Source of the DNA: Pyropia yezoensis
Taxonomy: Eukaryota; Rhodophyta; Bangiophyceae; Bangiales; Bangiaceae
Length of the DNA: 64,000 nt
Assembly: GCA_009829735.1 (NCBI GenBank)
Contig: CM020620.1
Coordinates: 19,690,020-19,754,019, forward strand
Reading direction: 5' to 3'
The notes beneath the pieces are model-generated. The model saw only the letters and a program-made list of their open reading frames with translations. It did not search any database and was not told where the DNA came from. Of the stretch, positions 40,649-50,804 are shown one piece after another (positions within the stretch are counted from its first letter, which is position 1; the number at the start of each line of letters is the position of its first letter). The position numbers and the translations under genes were made by a program.

Positions 40649-41955
40649 ATGGGTCGCAAGCAGCACCGACATGGGTCCGTTCACTCCGGCCGGGTGCAGA
40701 AGCCTTCCATCTCGGAGAGCATCAACACTGATGACGTGATCCAGGCATCGCAGGCAGTCGCAACCAAGGTTGCCTACAGCAGGTATACCACTGGGAAGCG
40801 AGGTTGGCTGGAGTGGACCGCGGCGCAGGGGTGTAGCAGCACTGGGCTGGATGAGCACGCCGCGAAGAGAGTGGCTGAGTATATGTATTATCGCACGGAT
40901 GCATTTACTTTGATGGGCTCCACGGCCAGCCAGCTTTTGGCGGCCGTGGCGCAGTACTACACTTCAAACACCTCGTGTGGCGAGAGCGAGTGGCCTGTCG
41001 TTGCTCCGACTGGGGGCGCAACCTCTACATCTGGGAATCCTGTGAACTCCTCGATGGTGAAGAAGGCGAGAGATGCCCACAAAAAGGCGCTTGTGCGGGC
41101 CGGAAATGCATCAAGTGACTCCGTTGACGTGATTGAGCCGGTCCACATTCGCGTTTTTTTTTCCATGTACCTCTCTGGCCGTGATTTGGGTGCATGTGAC
41201 CCGTGCGGCGTGATGCTTCACGCGACCCTTCTCATGGGCATGTCCCTAATGCTTCGGTTCAATGAGCTCGCAGCCCTCCATACTGATCATTTAGGGCGCG
41301 GCGAAGTCAACCTCACCTTCAGCATACCAACTGGGACCAAGAATTTCTTCCAGAAGAAGTACTACAGCCTGACGCCTTGGCCAACGACCGTCAAACTGGA
41401 CCCTCGGTACGTGTGCGCGCTTATTCTGACACTTGTGCCACTCTAGCTGCTTCTGATTGTGTCCTGATACAGGCTGTGAAGCGCAGACCTGTCTTGCATT
41501 CATTGTTTTTCTGACGCGATCGTCTTTTTTGTTTCTTACCACGGAGCCACGATCGTTTCCTCCCTCCATATTATCTTTTTCCACGCAGCCTTGACCCACT
41601 GCTTGCATTTTGTACCTGGATGCGACTCCGAGGCAGAACGCCCGGGTTTATACTTTTCCTGGTCAAGGAGGTCGGGGGGCGCGTCAGATTCTACGAGAAG
41701 GAGCCCATGAGTGGGGACGCCCTGGTCGCTCTTATGCGCTAGTTCTACCAGCCGTGCGGCGTGCTAGACGCTATGGAGCTGGCAACACATTCCGCCAAGC
41801 GCTCGGGTGTGCAGCTCTACGAGGCCCTGCACCAGACGCCATCCTGGATAATGGAGAAGGGAGGATGGACCGACCCTGCCTCTTTTATGCGGTACCGCGC
41901 GCTGTGCAACAGACCTGAACAGCCGTTCGCTATGACCCGTCCTGAGTATTGGTAG
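40649..41955 (+). pseudogene. Crypton-like tyrosine recombinase, one intron, one in-frame TAG
   Basis: ATG 40649 (MGRKQHRHGSVHSG). Exon 1 runs to 41406 and exon 2 from 41589; the intron 41407-41588 has GTACGT and a TTTTTCCACGCAG acceptor, and joining keeps the frame (KLDPR/LDPLL). Residues about 30-140 look like the SAM-like core-binding domain. Catalytic residues are visible: Arg in LMLRFNELAAL (CGG 41255), His and Arg in HSAKRSG (41788, 41800), Trp in EKGGWTD, and Tyr in SFMRYRA (41893). These match tyrosine recombinases of Crypton/DIRS type. No reverse transcriptase accompanies it, which favours Crypton. TAG 41740-41742 interrupts exon 2 between the first Arg and the His, so the product as sequenced lacks the nucleophile. 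Final stop TAG 41953. Confidence 0.75.
41407..41588 (+). other. Spliceosomal intron in the recombinase gene
   Basis: 182 nt, donor GTACGT, T-rich tract (ATTATCTTTTTCCACGCAG) and AG acceptor. Splicing joins two conserved recombinase parts in frame. It is T-rich compared with its exons. Confidence 0.7.
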
Positions 41956-42220
41956 AGGTACGTTCTGGTCAGAGTATATGCGTTAGTCTCCACCCCGTGT
42001 GCAGAGAACGGTTGGCGGCGAGGTACATGCGTCTTCTGATATGATAACGTGCGGTCCCCATCCCACATACTGCAGATACTGACCGCATCTGGAGTACCTT
42101 CTTCAAGAGCAACTGCCAACTGCTCCACCTTCCCCCATCCCACTCATGTGTCCCTCAAAACTTCTGCAGGTGCAAAGCAAAATCGGCCGCGCAGAATTCG
42201 AGAAGATGATTTTCTTCCTT

Positions 42221-43120
42221 CTGGTATGTACACTGGAGCTGGTGAGATGGGGCATCTTTTGGTGTGTCTGGGTGGGTGGGGCGGCCATGTGGTTTTGTGG
42301 GAGGAGGTGCTGGACGCGGGGGGAGGTGGCTGAATAGGGGGGGAGGCATGCCATTTTTTCGCGCAGCGGCGGCGGTGCTGGGAGGGTGGGTCGAGAAGAC
42401 CAGGCTCGTGCGCCTTTCGGAGAGCTTCTGTGGTCACCCCGTGGCCTCTTGGCCTGGGATATGTCTGACAGGTTGTGTTTGACCCGGTTTGAGCGCCCAT
42501 CATCTTCGCAGGCGTCCACCGCCCCCCTCCCCTATCGGTCGATTGCAACCTTGATTTTTCTGTGCAAACGGAAATTGCTCCCCAGTGGTCTGAGGTGGTG
42601 ATGTTTTTTTTTTCTGGTATGTACACTGGAGCTGGTGAGATGGGGCATCTTTTTGTGTGTCTGGGTGGGTGGGGCGGCCATGTGGCTGTGTGGGAGGAGG
42701 TGCTGGACGCGGGGGGAGGTGGCTGAATAGGGGGGGAGGCATGCCATTTTTTCGCGCAGCGGCGGCGGTGCTGGGAGGGTGGGTCGAGAAGACCAGGCTC
42801 GTGCGCCTTTCGGAGAGCTTCTGTGGTCACCCCGTGGCCTCTTGGCCTGGGATATGTCTGACAGGTTGTGTTTGACCCGGTTTGAGCGCCCGTCATCTTC
42901 GCTGGCGTCCACCGCCCCCCTCCCCTATCGGTCGATTGCAACCTTGATTTTTCTGTGCAAACGGAAATTGCTCCCCAGTGGTCTGAGGTGGTGATGTTTT
43001 TTTTTTCTCGTATGTATACTGGAGCTGGTGAGATGGGGCATCTTTTTGTGTGTCTGGGTGGGTGGGGCGGCCATGTGGTTGTGTGGGAGGAGGTGCTGGA
43101 CGCGGAGGGAGGTTGCTGAG
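42221..43120. repeat. 393-bp tandem repeat, about 2.3 copies
   Basis: The landmark TATGTACACTGGAGCTGGTG starts a copy at about 42221 and 42614, and a slightly changed copy at 43007, spacing 393 bp each time. The copies differ at scattered positions. Each carries CTGGTATGT, which looks like a splice donor. The third copy breaks off near 43120. Confidence 0.9.
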
Positions 43121-43159
43121 TTCGTGTGGGCGCGTTCCTTTTTGTTCGATCTTCGGCGG

Positions 43160-43560
43160 GGGCGCTGTGAGGGTGACAGGTGATGGAGTGGTTTTGCCTC
43201 TTCGTTTTTTTCTCGTGGGCGCCACTTCCCCGCGCACTCCGTGTCGGCCGCCGACGCTGGCCCGCCGCCAAAAGCGGCCACCACCCCCTCGTACGCACCC
43301 AGGGCGGCGGAGTAGGTAGCCACCCACGGAGCCACCCCCCCCCCCCCCTCCCCCCCGGCGGGTCGCCCACCCCCCCGTCCGCCTTTCTCACCACCGCCGC
43401 CCACACCGCCCAGTCGGTCGCCAGCCGCACGCCCCCGCCCCCTCTCATATTGACGAGCGCGTCGGCCTCGTAGGACACGGCGGCGGCGCCCGCCCCCCCC
43501 CTGCGACGGTGGCGGCCAGGGCGGGCGTACAGCCACCGTGTGCTCCGCAGCAGCGGCGGG
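43160..43560 (-). CDS. Possible coding fragment, unrecognised
   Basis: Two minus-strand stretches look protein-like: VSYEADALVNMRGGGGVRLA followed by TDWAVWAAVVRKADGG (about 43370-43480), and WVATYSAALGAYEGVVAAFG followed by GGPASAADTECAGKW (about 43220-43330). They lie in different frames on either side of a C homopolymer (about 43335-43352) where an indel or intron could sit. No family is recognised. Confidence 0.3.
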
Positions 43561-43561
43561 A

Positions 43562-44260
43562 CGGAGGAAGGGGGGGGGGGGGAGCCCCGCCGCCGCCGCG
43601 CCACTGACGGCAGCGGCGCCAAGGGGGGGGCAGGGGCGACCATCGGGGTCGCTCCCCCCCAGAGGGCTCGCCCAGAAGGCAATCGGGGGAGGGGGGTGGG
43701 GAAAGGAGGTGTTCGGGAGGTGGGGGGGGGGGGGAGGGGGACCCGTCCACCGTGGGCAGCGTTGGGGAACAGGGGGGGAAGGAAGGGAGTCGGGGGGCGG
43801 GCGTGCGGTTGTGGGCGGCGGGTACGGACAGCGTCGGGAGGGGAGCCAGATCGGGGAGCCACACGGGGGCGGGGGGTGCCCTCTGCGGGTTGGTGGTCAG
43901 GCGAGACGCACCACCCTGCAGCGTCGATGGCGGGGTACTTTGTTCACTCCAAGAGGAATGACGGGTCCGCGGGCGCTCAGACCGTGAGGTTTCTTTAATC
44001 ATGCCTCCATATTCACCATATATATTCCCAACCTTAGCAAAATCCTGGGGGGACCGCTGAAGCTGGGGGGACCGGGGGGACCCCCTCCAGAGACGCAATT
44101 TGAGGGGGTCGCGGTCCCCCTAGGCCGAATGAGGGTAGGGTCTCTGGGACCTTTTCATTAATGTATTAATTGACTGATTAATTAATAAAATAAAAAATGA
44201 ATTCATTGAACCTCGTAACAACCGTGCCGCCCCCCCCGTCTCGGGATGCGCGGCCGCCTG
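43562..44260. other. No supportable gene; G-rich and AT-rich spacer
   Basis: Very G-rich up to about 43990 with low-complexity frames only. It then carries GGGGGGACC direct repeats (about 44046-44085) and an AT-rich block around 44155-44215 (TTAATTAATAAAATAAAAAA). Confidence 0.4.
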
Positions 44261-44848
44261 CGCTGTGATCCTTGAACCGGGATCCTCGACAAGCCTGTTT
44301 TTTGCCGTTACGCTTGTCCGCGACTTGTCAAGTGGCCCCCTGAACCCCCCTCCGCACCCCCATACGGGCCGACTTTTTATTGTCCTTTTCTTTGAGGCTT
44401 GTGGAGTGCCCCCAGCGTCTATTCTACTGGGAAAGAGGATTAATTAACCCTGTCCTGAGGATTAATTAATCCTCAGTGAAACTTGCGTTTCTGACCCAGT
44501 GAAGGCCCGAAGGATGGCCCAAATCCATGGTGATCCTGGTCGTTGATTGCGTGTCGCTGGCGGAGCAGCCCCACGAAGCGCTCCTAGCCGCTCAAAGCTG
44601 CGTCGTGCATCCCAGGGGTTAACAAAATGCCCTGGTTCCAATGCTGTTTACAGAATGAGCATGCGATCTTGGGAAGCATCCAAAAAGAAGCATCCGAAAA
44701 TCGAATAAATTAATCCGAAAAGGATTAATTAGTCCGGTCAGCAGAATAGACACTAGATGTCTCGTTCCCACCAATATGATGGTATATCACAGAAGCGTAA
44801 CAGCAGAAAAACAGGCTTGTCGAGGATCCCGGTTTAAGGATCACTGCG
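44261..44848. mobile_element. 588-bp TIR element (MITE-like)
   Basis: The left end 44261-44313 and right end 44794-44848 are inverted repeats of about 52 bp with few mismatches (GTGATCCTTRAACCGGGATC, CTCGACAAGCCTGTTTTT, GTTACGCTT). The inside has no gene, but holds three copies of AGGATTAATTA, one within a perfect palindrome. The ends (CAGTGATCCTTAAACC on the right) have a Tc1/mariner look but differ from the other two TIR elements here. Confidence 0.7.
44455..44476. repeat. Perfect 22-bp palindrome
   Basis: CTGAGGATTAA followed by its exact reverse complement, in the centre of the TIR element. Confidence 0.85.
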
Positions 44849-44855
44849 CTGGGCC

Positions 44856-45504
44856 TTGAGGCAGAGGGAGCCTTCGCTAGCGAGAGCTACTGTACACTGT
44901 ACAGTACAGTACCCCGCCCTCCCAGCCCTCGCCAGCGATGGCTCTCTAGAAAGCAGAGAGCTCTCTGCTATCGAGGGCTCTCTATGCAGAGCGCGCTCTG
45001 GCCGCTGGTCTGCAACACCGCTGGTCTACGGCAACATGATCCTGTGCTCCTACTTAGGAGCTGATGTTGCTGCGCCGCACAGGACTTCCGTCTGAGTCGG
45101 TGGCGTCCCGTTTGCAGTGGCAGATCCCATGCTGGGTGGTGCCGCGGCGGCCGTACAGTCGTCGCGCAGCGGCTTCACAAGGGGGGGCGCTCGCGGAGGC
45201 CGGCGCCACATCCGGCGCGTGGGCGCCGGCCGCCGGGACCTCCCCGCGGTTGACCTTTGTTTGGCAGGGAGCGCTGGCGCCGCCGAGGTAGTGGGTGTGG
45301 CCACCCTCCTCCACATGGTGGCGTTTGTCACTCGCGGGAAGCGAGTATTGAGGTTCGCTTGTATCGCGTTGTGGGTCTGTCACGGTGAAATCCTTTCCCA
45401 ACGGCATCTCTAGTCTAGGTTACGTTAACATCTCTGTCAACGCCCACCGCGCCCCGCCCGCCACACGAAGCTGCCCGCCACGATGGCCAGCCCCCCTCCC
45501 AGCA
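44856..45504. other. No supportable gene
   Basis: This contains a CTGTAC-rich palindromic stretch (about 44891-44912) and GC-rich sequence with competing short frames on both strands. A plus-strand frame at 45117-45413 has a hydrophobic stretch (VVGVATLLHMVAFVTRG), but nothing recognisable. Confidence 0.35.
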
Positions 45505-47727
45505 TCACTTCTTGCCATTGTGGAAAGTCCAGATCCATGCAAAGGTCGCCGTGCGGTAGAACACGAGCATGGCGACTAAGGCACCACAAGCCACAAAGCG
45601 GCTGAGCGTGGGGAACTCAAATGTAGCAAGAACCACATCGCCGTCCACGTCTGCGGGGTAGGGTGGCCAGGTATTTGGCGAAGCTGCAAAGGTGCGACCG
45701 TGCAACTCGTTGGAGAACAGGGCGCTCAATGCGTAGCCGTTCAGGCTCACCCACCGAAGCACGCGCAGCGGCCCGAGGTGCTCCATCTTGATGACGAAGC
45801 CTTGGACGACAGTAAAGAGCGCCAAAACGAACGCAGCCGACGCCAAGCCGACCAGCGAAACGGGGGTCACGGCCGCAATGAAAAGAATAAGAGACTCAGT
45901 GGTCAAGAGGGAGATCCATTGCATCCCCACAAAGAAGACGTAGCGCTCAAAGTGCGAATTCAGTCCACAGAGGAAGAAGATGATGGTGCTACTGACGGAG
46001 GACAAGAAGAACAGGAAAGTCGCTTCAACAAACAGATGCGCCGCCGTGTAGGCGACCAGTCCGTACACTTGATTGGCCCTTTCGCGCGCCACAATCTCCT
46101 TCTCCTCAACGTAAATGGGCAGCACCGACAGGGAAGCCTGAACGTAGAAGGTCTGAATGAAGAAGAGGAGCCCGAGGAGATCAAACAGGTGCGCCGCTGT
46201 AGTCGTCCGGCGCCGGAACCAGGCCAGACCAATGATGACAGCCAACCCCAGATGGACGACCAGCCGTATCCACACGACGCCGGGGTTGCGCAGCGCGTCG
46301 ACAAGGCTCCTCTTTGTCAGCAACCATGTCTGCCGCCCAATTCCGCACGCGCAGCCCTGGCGCAGCTCTGCAACGGTCGCCATGTCAGGCGCCGACGCCA
46401 GGTCCAAATTCTCCAACGGGTCTGGAATAGTCGTCGAAGATGAGCGCACAGCCGTCTCCCACAGCGCGCTTACGTCCCGCCCAGCGATGCGTGAGAGCAG
46501 ACGCACCCGCGCGTCGCTGTCGGGCCAGGCGCTGCAAATCGTATCCGCCAAGGACGCGCTGCTGGCCGAGAAGTCTGGGTTGCAGAGCGAGATGACCCAC
46601 TCAGCAACAGACTGCCGCGGCGGCAACGTCATGCCCAGCTTTTCAGTAAAGTAGGCGTCCACCTCGGCAGACGGCCCAAAGTAGGCGACGCGGCCGCGAC
46701 TGAGCAGACAGAGGCTGTCACTCAAAGCAAACATTGCGGCCGACGGTGTGTGAACCGAACATATGACAGCCGAGCCGGCGTCGGCAACCTCTCGCAGGTG
46801 CTCCATTACCCGCAACGCCGCAGTCGAGTCCAGTCCGCTCATGACCTCGTCGCACAGAAGCAGGGTTGGCTTACTGACCAGCTGGCAGCCAACCGAGAGG
46901 CGACGCCGCTGGCCTCCAGACAGTCCACGAAAAAACCGACCTCCGACGCGAATATTCGCGGCAGTCTCCAGGCCCAGCACTTGCAGTGCCTTGTCCACCA
47001 CCTCGCGTAGCTTGGTGGACGGCACGCCCGCAAAAGAGGCCGCGTACTCCAGCGTCTCCTTCGTCGTCAGAGAAGCATACATGACATCGTCTTGTTGCAC
47101 GTACCTGGCCATGCCTCGGAAGCGCTCTGACGCCTTGGGCAAGCCAAACAGGTGCACCTGCCCTCGAACAGGCATGCTCAGTCGGTCTGCTAGCGCGTCG
47201 AGAAGCATAGACTTTCCCGCACCGCTGCCACCCATGATAAACAGCACCTCGCCAGACGACACGGCCCCCTCGACCGCCGACAACAGCGGCTTGAACTGCA
47301 GGGCGTCGTCCTCGGCACTGCTGCCTAACTCCGAGTCGCGCAGGCAACCCCCTCCACCTCGGGGATTGCCCCGCCAAGCGCAAAACAACCGCGACAGCCA
47401 CTGCCGCGGGCCCTGCTTCACGGGCACCGACACGGACAAGCCCAGCCACGAGAGCGCCGGGACCGGCTGTTGGTGATATGCCAACTTCTTCGACGATGGC
47501 ACCTCGGAGAGGGCGCTATCGCGGGCCGTGTCGCCTGAGCGCGCCGTGCTGGCGGCCGGCACCGGCAGCAGTGCATCCTCCATGTCCATCGGTGGGCAAA
47601 CCACCGCACAATAACAATGGGCATCAACGCGCGGACGCAGCGGGAAAGACGGCAGTCGCGGCAGCAACGGGAGAAGCTGCACGGGCGGGTGTCCAGGAGC
47701 GTGGGTGAGCGCCAAGCAGCGCCACAA
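45505..47727 (-). CDS. Half-size ABCG (white/BCRP-type) ABC transporter
   Basis: 740 codons from 47727, or about 694 from ATG 47589 (MDMEDALLPVP), which better fits the usual 600-700 residues; no intron. ATP-binding domain first, as in ABCG proteins: Walker A GGSGAGKS (about 165-172), Q-loop YVQQDD, signature LSGGQRRRLSVG (about 269), Walker B TLLLCDE followed by the D-loop SGLD (about 290-300), switch His in SVHTPS. A membrane domain follows (about 445-735) with six hydrophobic helices, including WIRLVVHLGLAVIIGLAWF, FVGMQWISLLTTESLILFI and FVACGALVAMLVFY. The family exports lipids, sterols or xenobiotics and works as a dimer; the substrate here is unknown. All nucleotide-binding motifs are intact. 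Confidence 0.95.
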   Translation of the reverse strand: MWRCLALTHAPGHPPVQLLPLLPRLPSFPLRPRVDAHCYCAVVCPPMDMEDALLPVPAASTARSGDTARDSALSEVPSSKKLAYHQQPVPALSWLGLSVSVPVKQGPRQWLSRLFCAWRGNPRGGGGCLRDSELGSSAEDDALQFKPLLSAVEGAVSSGEVLFIMGGSGAGKSMLLDALADRLSMPVRGQVHLFGLPKASERFRGMARYVQQDDVMYASLTTKETLEYAASFAGVPSTKLREVVDKALQVLGLETAANIRVGGRFFRGLSGGQRRRLSVGCQLVSKPTLLLCDEVMSGLDSTAALRVMEHLREVADAGSAVICSVHTPSAAMFALSDSLCLLSRGRVAYFGPSAEVDAYFTEKLGMTLPPRQSVAEWVISLCNPDFSASSASLADTICSAWPDSDARVRLLSRIAGRDVSALWETAVRSSSTTIPDPLENLDLASAPDMATVAELRQGCACGIGRQTWLLTKRSLVDALRNPGVVWIRLVVHLGLAVIIGLAWFRRRTTTAAHLFDLLGLLFFIQTFYVQASLSVLPIYVEEKEIVARERANQVYGLVAYTAAHLFVEATFLFFLSSVSSTIIFFLCGLNSHFERYVFFVGMQWISLLTTESLILFIAAVTPVSLVGLASAAFVLALFTVVQGFVIKMEHLGPLRVLRWVSLNGYALSALFSNELHGRTFAASPNTWPPYPADVDGDVVLATFEFPTLSRFVACGALVAMLVFYRTATFAWIWTFHNGKK

Positions 47728-47954
47728 CCTTCGCGCCCGTGACGTGCGGGCTGGCGCGCCTCACCCTGGTACCTCAACGGCGGGGGTGAGCCAAGCAGGC
47801 AGGTATCAGAGAGAAAGGGCCATCGGCGCAACAGTATGAGTGCGGACACCTGCATCGCGGGTCGCCGCCCCACGTTGCATCTGTACAGCAGAAAGCTCTC
47901 CCCCCGGTACGAGAGGGGAGAGGATGCCAATTGTCGGCCAGGTACGGCGACACA

Positions 47955-50804
47955 CAAGACGTGCTGCTGCTTTGGCACCTGCAGGGCGATCCCACGACGA
48001 GCGCGCGAGAGAAGCGTGGGTCACGATTGTCAGTCGGCATGTGCTAAAGAATTAAGTCAATGGAAGCCCCCCCCCCTACAGTAGTACTGTACAGTCTGTA
48101 TTGGGTATTGTCCGACTGGATACTGTCACATGCGTGACAATACTCAGTCACGATCGATCGACTGTCATAGTCTTACACATGGATCTACATTGCGAGAATC
48201 GCCGATCGTAGCTAAGAGTAGCAGAGGCCGCGGCAAGTCCTACAGTTTTGTCAGCCGAACCACAGCCCGTGACAATGCCCAATACGACTGTAGAGGTGGC
48301 CGGTAGCAAAGCCCTACGAGAAGTGAAGCAATCGTGGCCCTTTATCTACTTCGGACGACATAGAGAGATATATGTAGTATGGATGTATTATATGTTTTGT
48401 CGTGCTCGAGCTTTTCAGGTGCTGCTTCCTGAACTCAGTTCTGGCAGACCAAGATCGAGACAGAAAGACAGTTTCTTAATAATAAAGGCACCCCATTGGC
48501 TAAAAGCTGCTACCAGCTGCTGGAACGACCCACTATTGTCTGATAAAGACGGCCAAAGAGTACATACCGCAACTGTTTTTTATCAGTAGCTGCGGTTTTC
48601 TTACCGTCAGCAGCCCCATTCCAGGAGATCTCGGCATAACTACTGGTTTCCATGGAGGTGTGAGAAGCTGCAAGGGCGATTCTAGCCTGTGAAGGCACGT
48701 CGGTCGGGGAGTCGGTCCCACGGGCGACTCTGATTGGCTGAGAGCCTCTCTGGGTGAGCCAGTCTCAGTCCCGCACGACAGAATTCAGAAATCAGCAAGA
48801 CCCGTATACTACACTGGTATTGCTGATGTATGCAACTCGATGAGCTCTTTTTGTTGCTATGCTCCTTCTCCTCTTGTCCCTCCTCTTAATCATCGCTCGC
48901 TGCCCATTCTCTTCAGAAGCGAATGTCACGTACGTTCCAACGAGAACTCAGACAGTGTCGAGCACTATAGATAGGCTAGCGGCGGATTGTGTACTTCCCA
49001 TTGCATTACTTCCATTCAAGCTACTGGAGTAAGCGTTGTGCTGACAGGCTGCACACGAGGGGCGTCAGTCCCGCAAATCGACAGCCACCATGTGAGGGTA
49101 GAGCATATGCCATAAGACGCTCGGTGATGCAGTTCCCAAATACTCAAATGTCATGACAGCTTGGGACTTCCCCCAGATATCACACATGCACACGGTGCTC
49201 TGGAAAGACCAATCAAAATAACTATCACCAGGAACTGTCGTCAAGCAGTTTATAAACTGTTTAGCGATGGCGAGCAAAATATGCAGTGAAAGTATTCCAA
49301 AAGAGCAGATTATTGCAAACAGCTCTCACATATGTGAGCTAAATTGGCGAATGATCGCTTAACGAGATGTTCGCCAAATAATTCTTACTGCCCAAAAGAT
49401 AAATTGTCTGAATCACAGTTCTTGTACATTCTATGACTGGCCTGAAAAGTGCAGTAATGGTATTGAAAGACCCTTGGAAAAGTTCTGAGGGGTGCTCCGG
49501 ACATTTCTTGAAGATTAGTTTAAGATAGCATACTACATTTATAACAAGTGATTGGGCACATAGGACTACAGCATATTCAGGAGTTTTCGCTTGTCATTAA
49601 GAAATACATGTTTCGATACTTTCAGGGATGTTCTTCAATGATTATACAGAGTTGTAGACGCTAGCGACTGAGAAATCTGTTGATGAATTACATGTATCCT
49701 ATTTTGTGCCGGGAAGCATCAGTTTTGGTATGATGCACAGGGGGTATGGAGGTCAAGGTGTATCGTTTCAGTATCTACTCCTGGCAATTTATGCATGTTG
49801 CTTCTGAAGTCATGCGGAAGGTAACCGTGCGCTGCGTCATGGTTGAAACCAGTGAAACAAGTGAACCAGACAGGGTTCATTAGGGAGCGAAGGCTACTGT
49901 GTATCACTCTACATGTATCTTCAAACTACTCCTCTCAGCCTTGACTTGCCCGAGACGCCGTGTTCGACTTGCATTTCAAACAGGTCCTTACAACAAGAAA
50001 TTGCACGACGTACATGTTTGTTGTTTCGGTGCATTAGGATTGTGTGCCCTTCTGAACTTAATCTCCAAGTCGACCTCGTTAAGGATTCGGCTTGGCCGCA
50101 GGCAGCGGGGGAATGGAGATGGCGACGGCAGTGAGAGCGGGGTCGTGGACATGATGGGGGAGGGTGGCAGTGGCCGAGGCAGCACCAGACCCCAATGAGG
50201 GAGAGGGCGAGTGGAGAAGACCTGACCGCCTCGCAAACGAGGCGCGACAGCCGTGGCCAAGCACAAGCCGCAGTGGCGGGGGGGGGGAGGGGGGGATGAA
50301 AAGGTGGAGAAGAGGCTACCTGAAATACGAATAGCATTGGTAAGGGCCGAGAAGGAAGCACTCTACTTTTACACACACAGAAGCGCATCCGTGAAAGGAT
50401 CCTTAACCGCTAGCGTGCTGTAAAGCAATCTCTCACCAGTGTACTTGTCCTGAGGGAGGTCTCCCGGAAAACCCACGGAGTCAATTTAGAGACCATTTTG
50501 GACTAATCCGCAAGCACACCACGTGCTTTATTGGGGAAAGCTTCTACCATCGTTCCCGGAGCGGTCCATGGAACGATTCCTAAAGAACGTCAGCAAGCGC
50601 GAGTAACTTGGGACGTTGTTTTTATGTGCTGCAGCCATGTGATTCACAAAGAATTGCTCAAACTCGTTGTTATCCTCGGAAAATGAACTATTAGGCGCTA
50701 ATGCTTTTCGACGGTCTCACACCCTGTGGAGAATCTGAGTCAATGAAGTCTCTGAGCAGTCGCTTCTTAAAAAAAATCGTTTCCTGTTGTTAGATTGGCC
50801 CTGG
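47955..50804. repeat. Diverged tandem duplication, copy 1 (period about 2.85 kb)
   Basis: GAGAAGCGTGGGTCACGATT occurs at 48005 and again at 50853, and flanking similarity starts about 50 bp earlier. Collinear blocks follow in both copies: the block around CCCCATTCCAGGAGRTCTCG (48614/51145), the block TGATTGGCTGAGAGCCTCTC (48731/51259), an AGTTCTTGTAC/CAGTTCTGGTAC block (49417/52278), and CGTGCGCTGCGT plus TCTTCAAACTACT blocks (49828, 49918/53066, 53147). The unit has lower GC than the window's genes and no convincing ORF. Confidence 0.65.
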
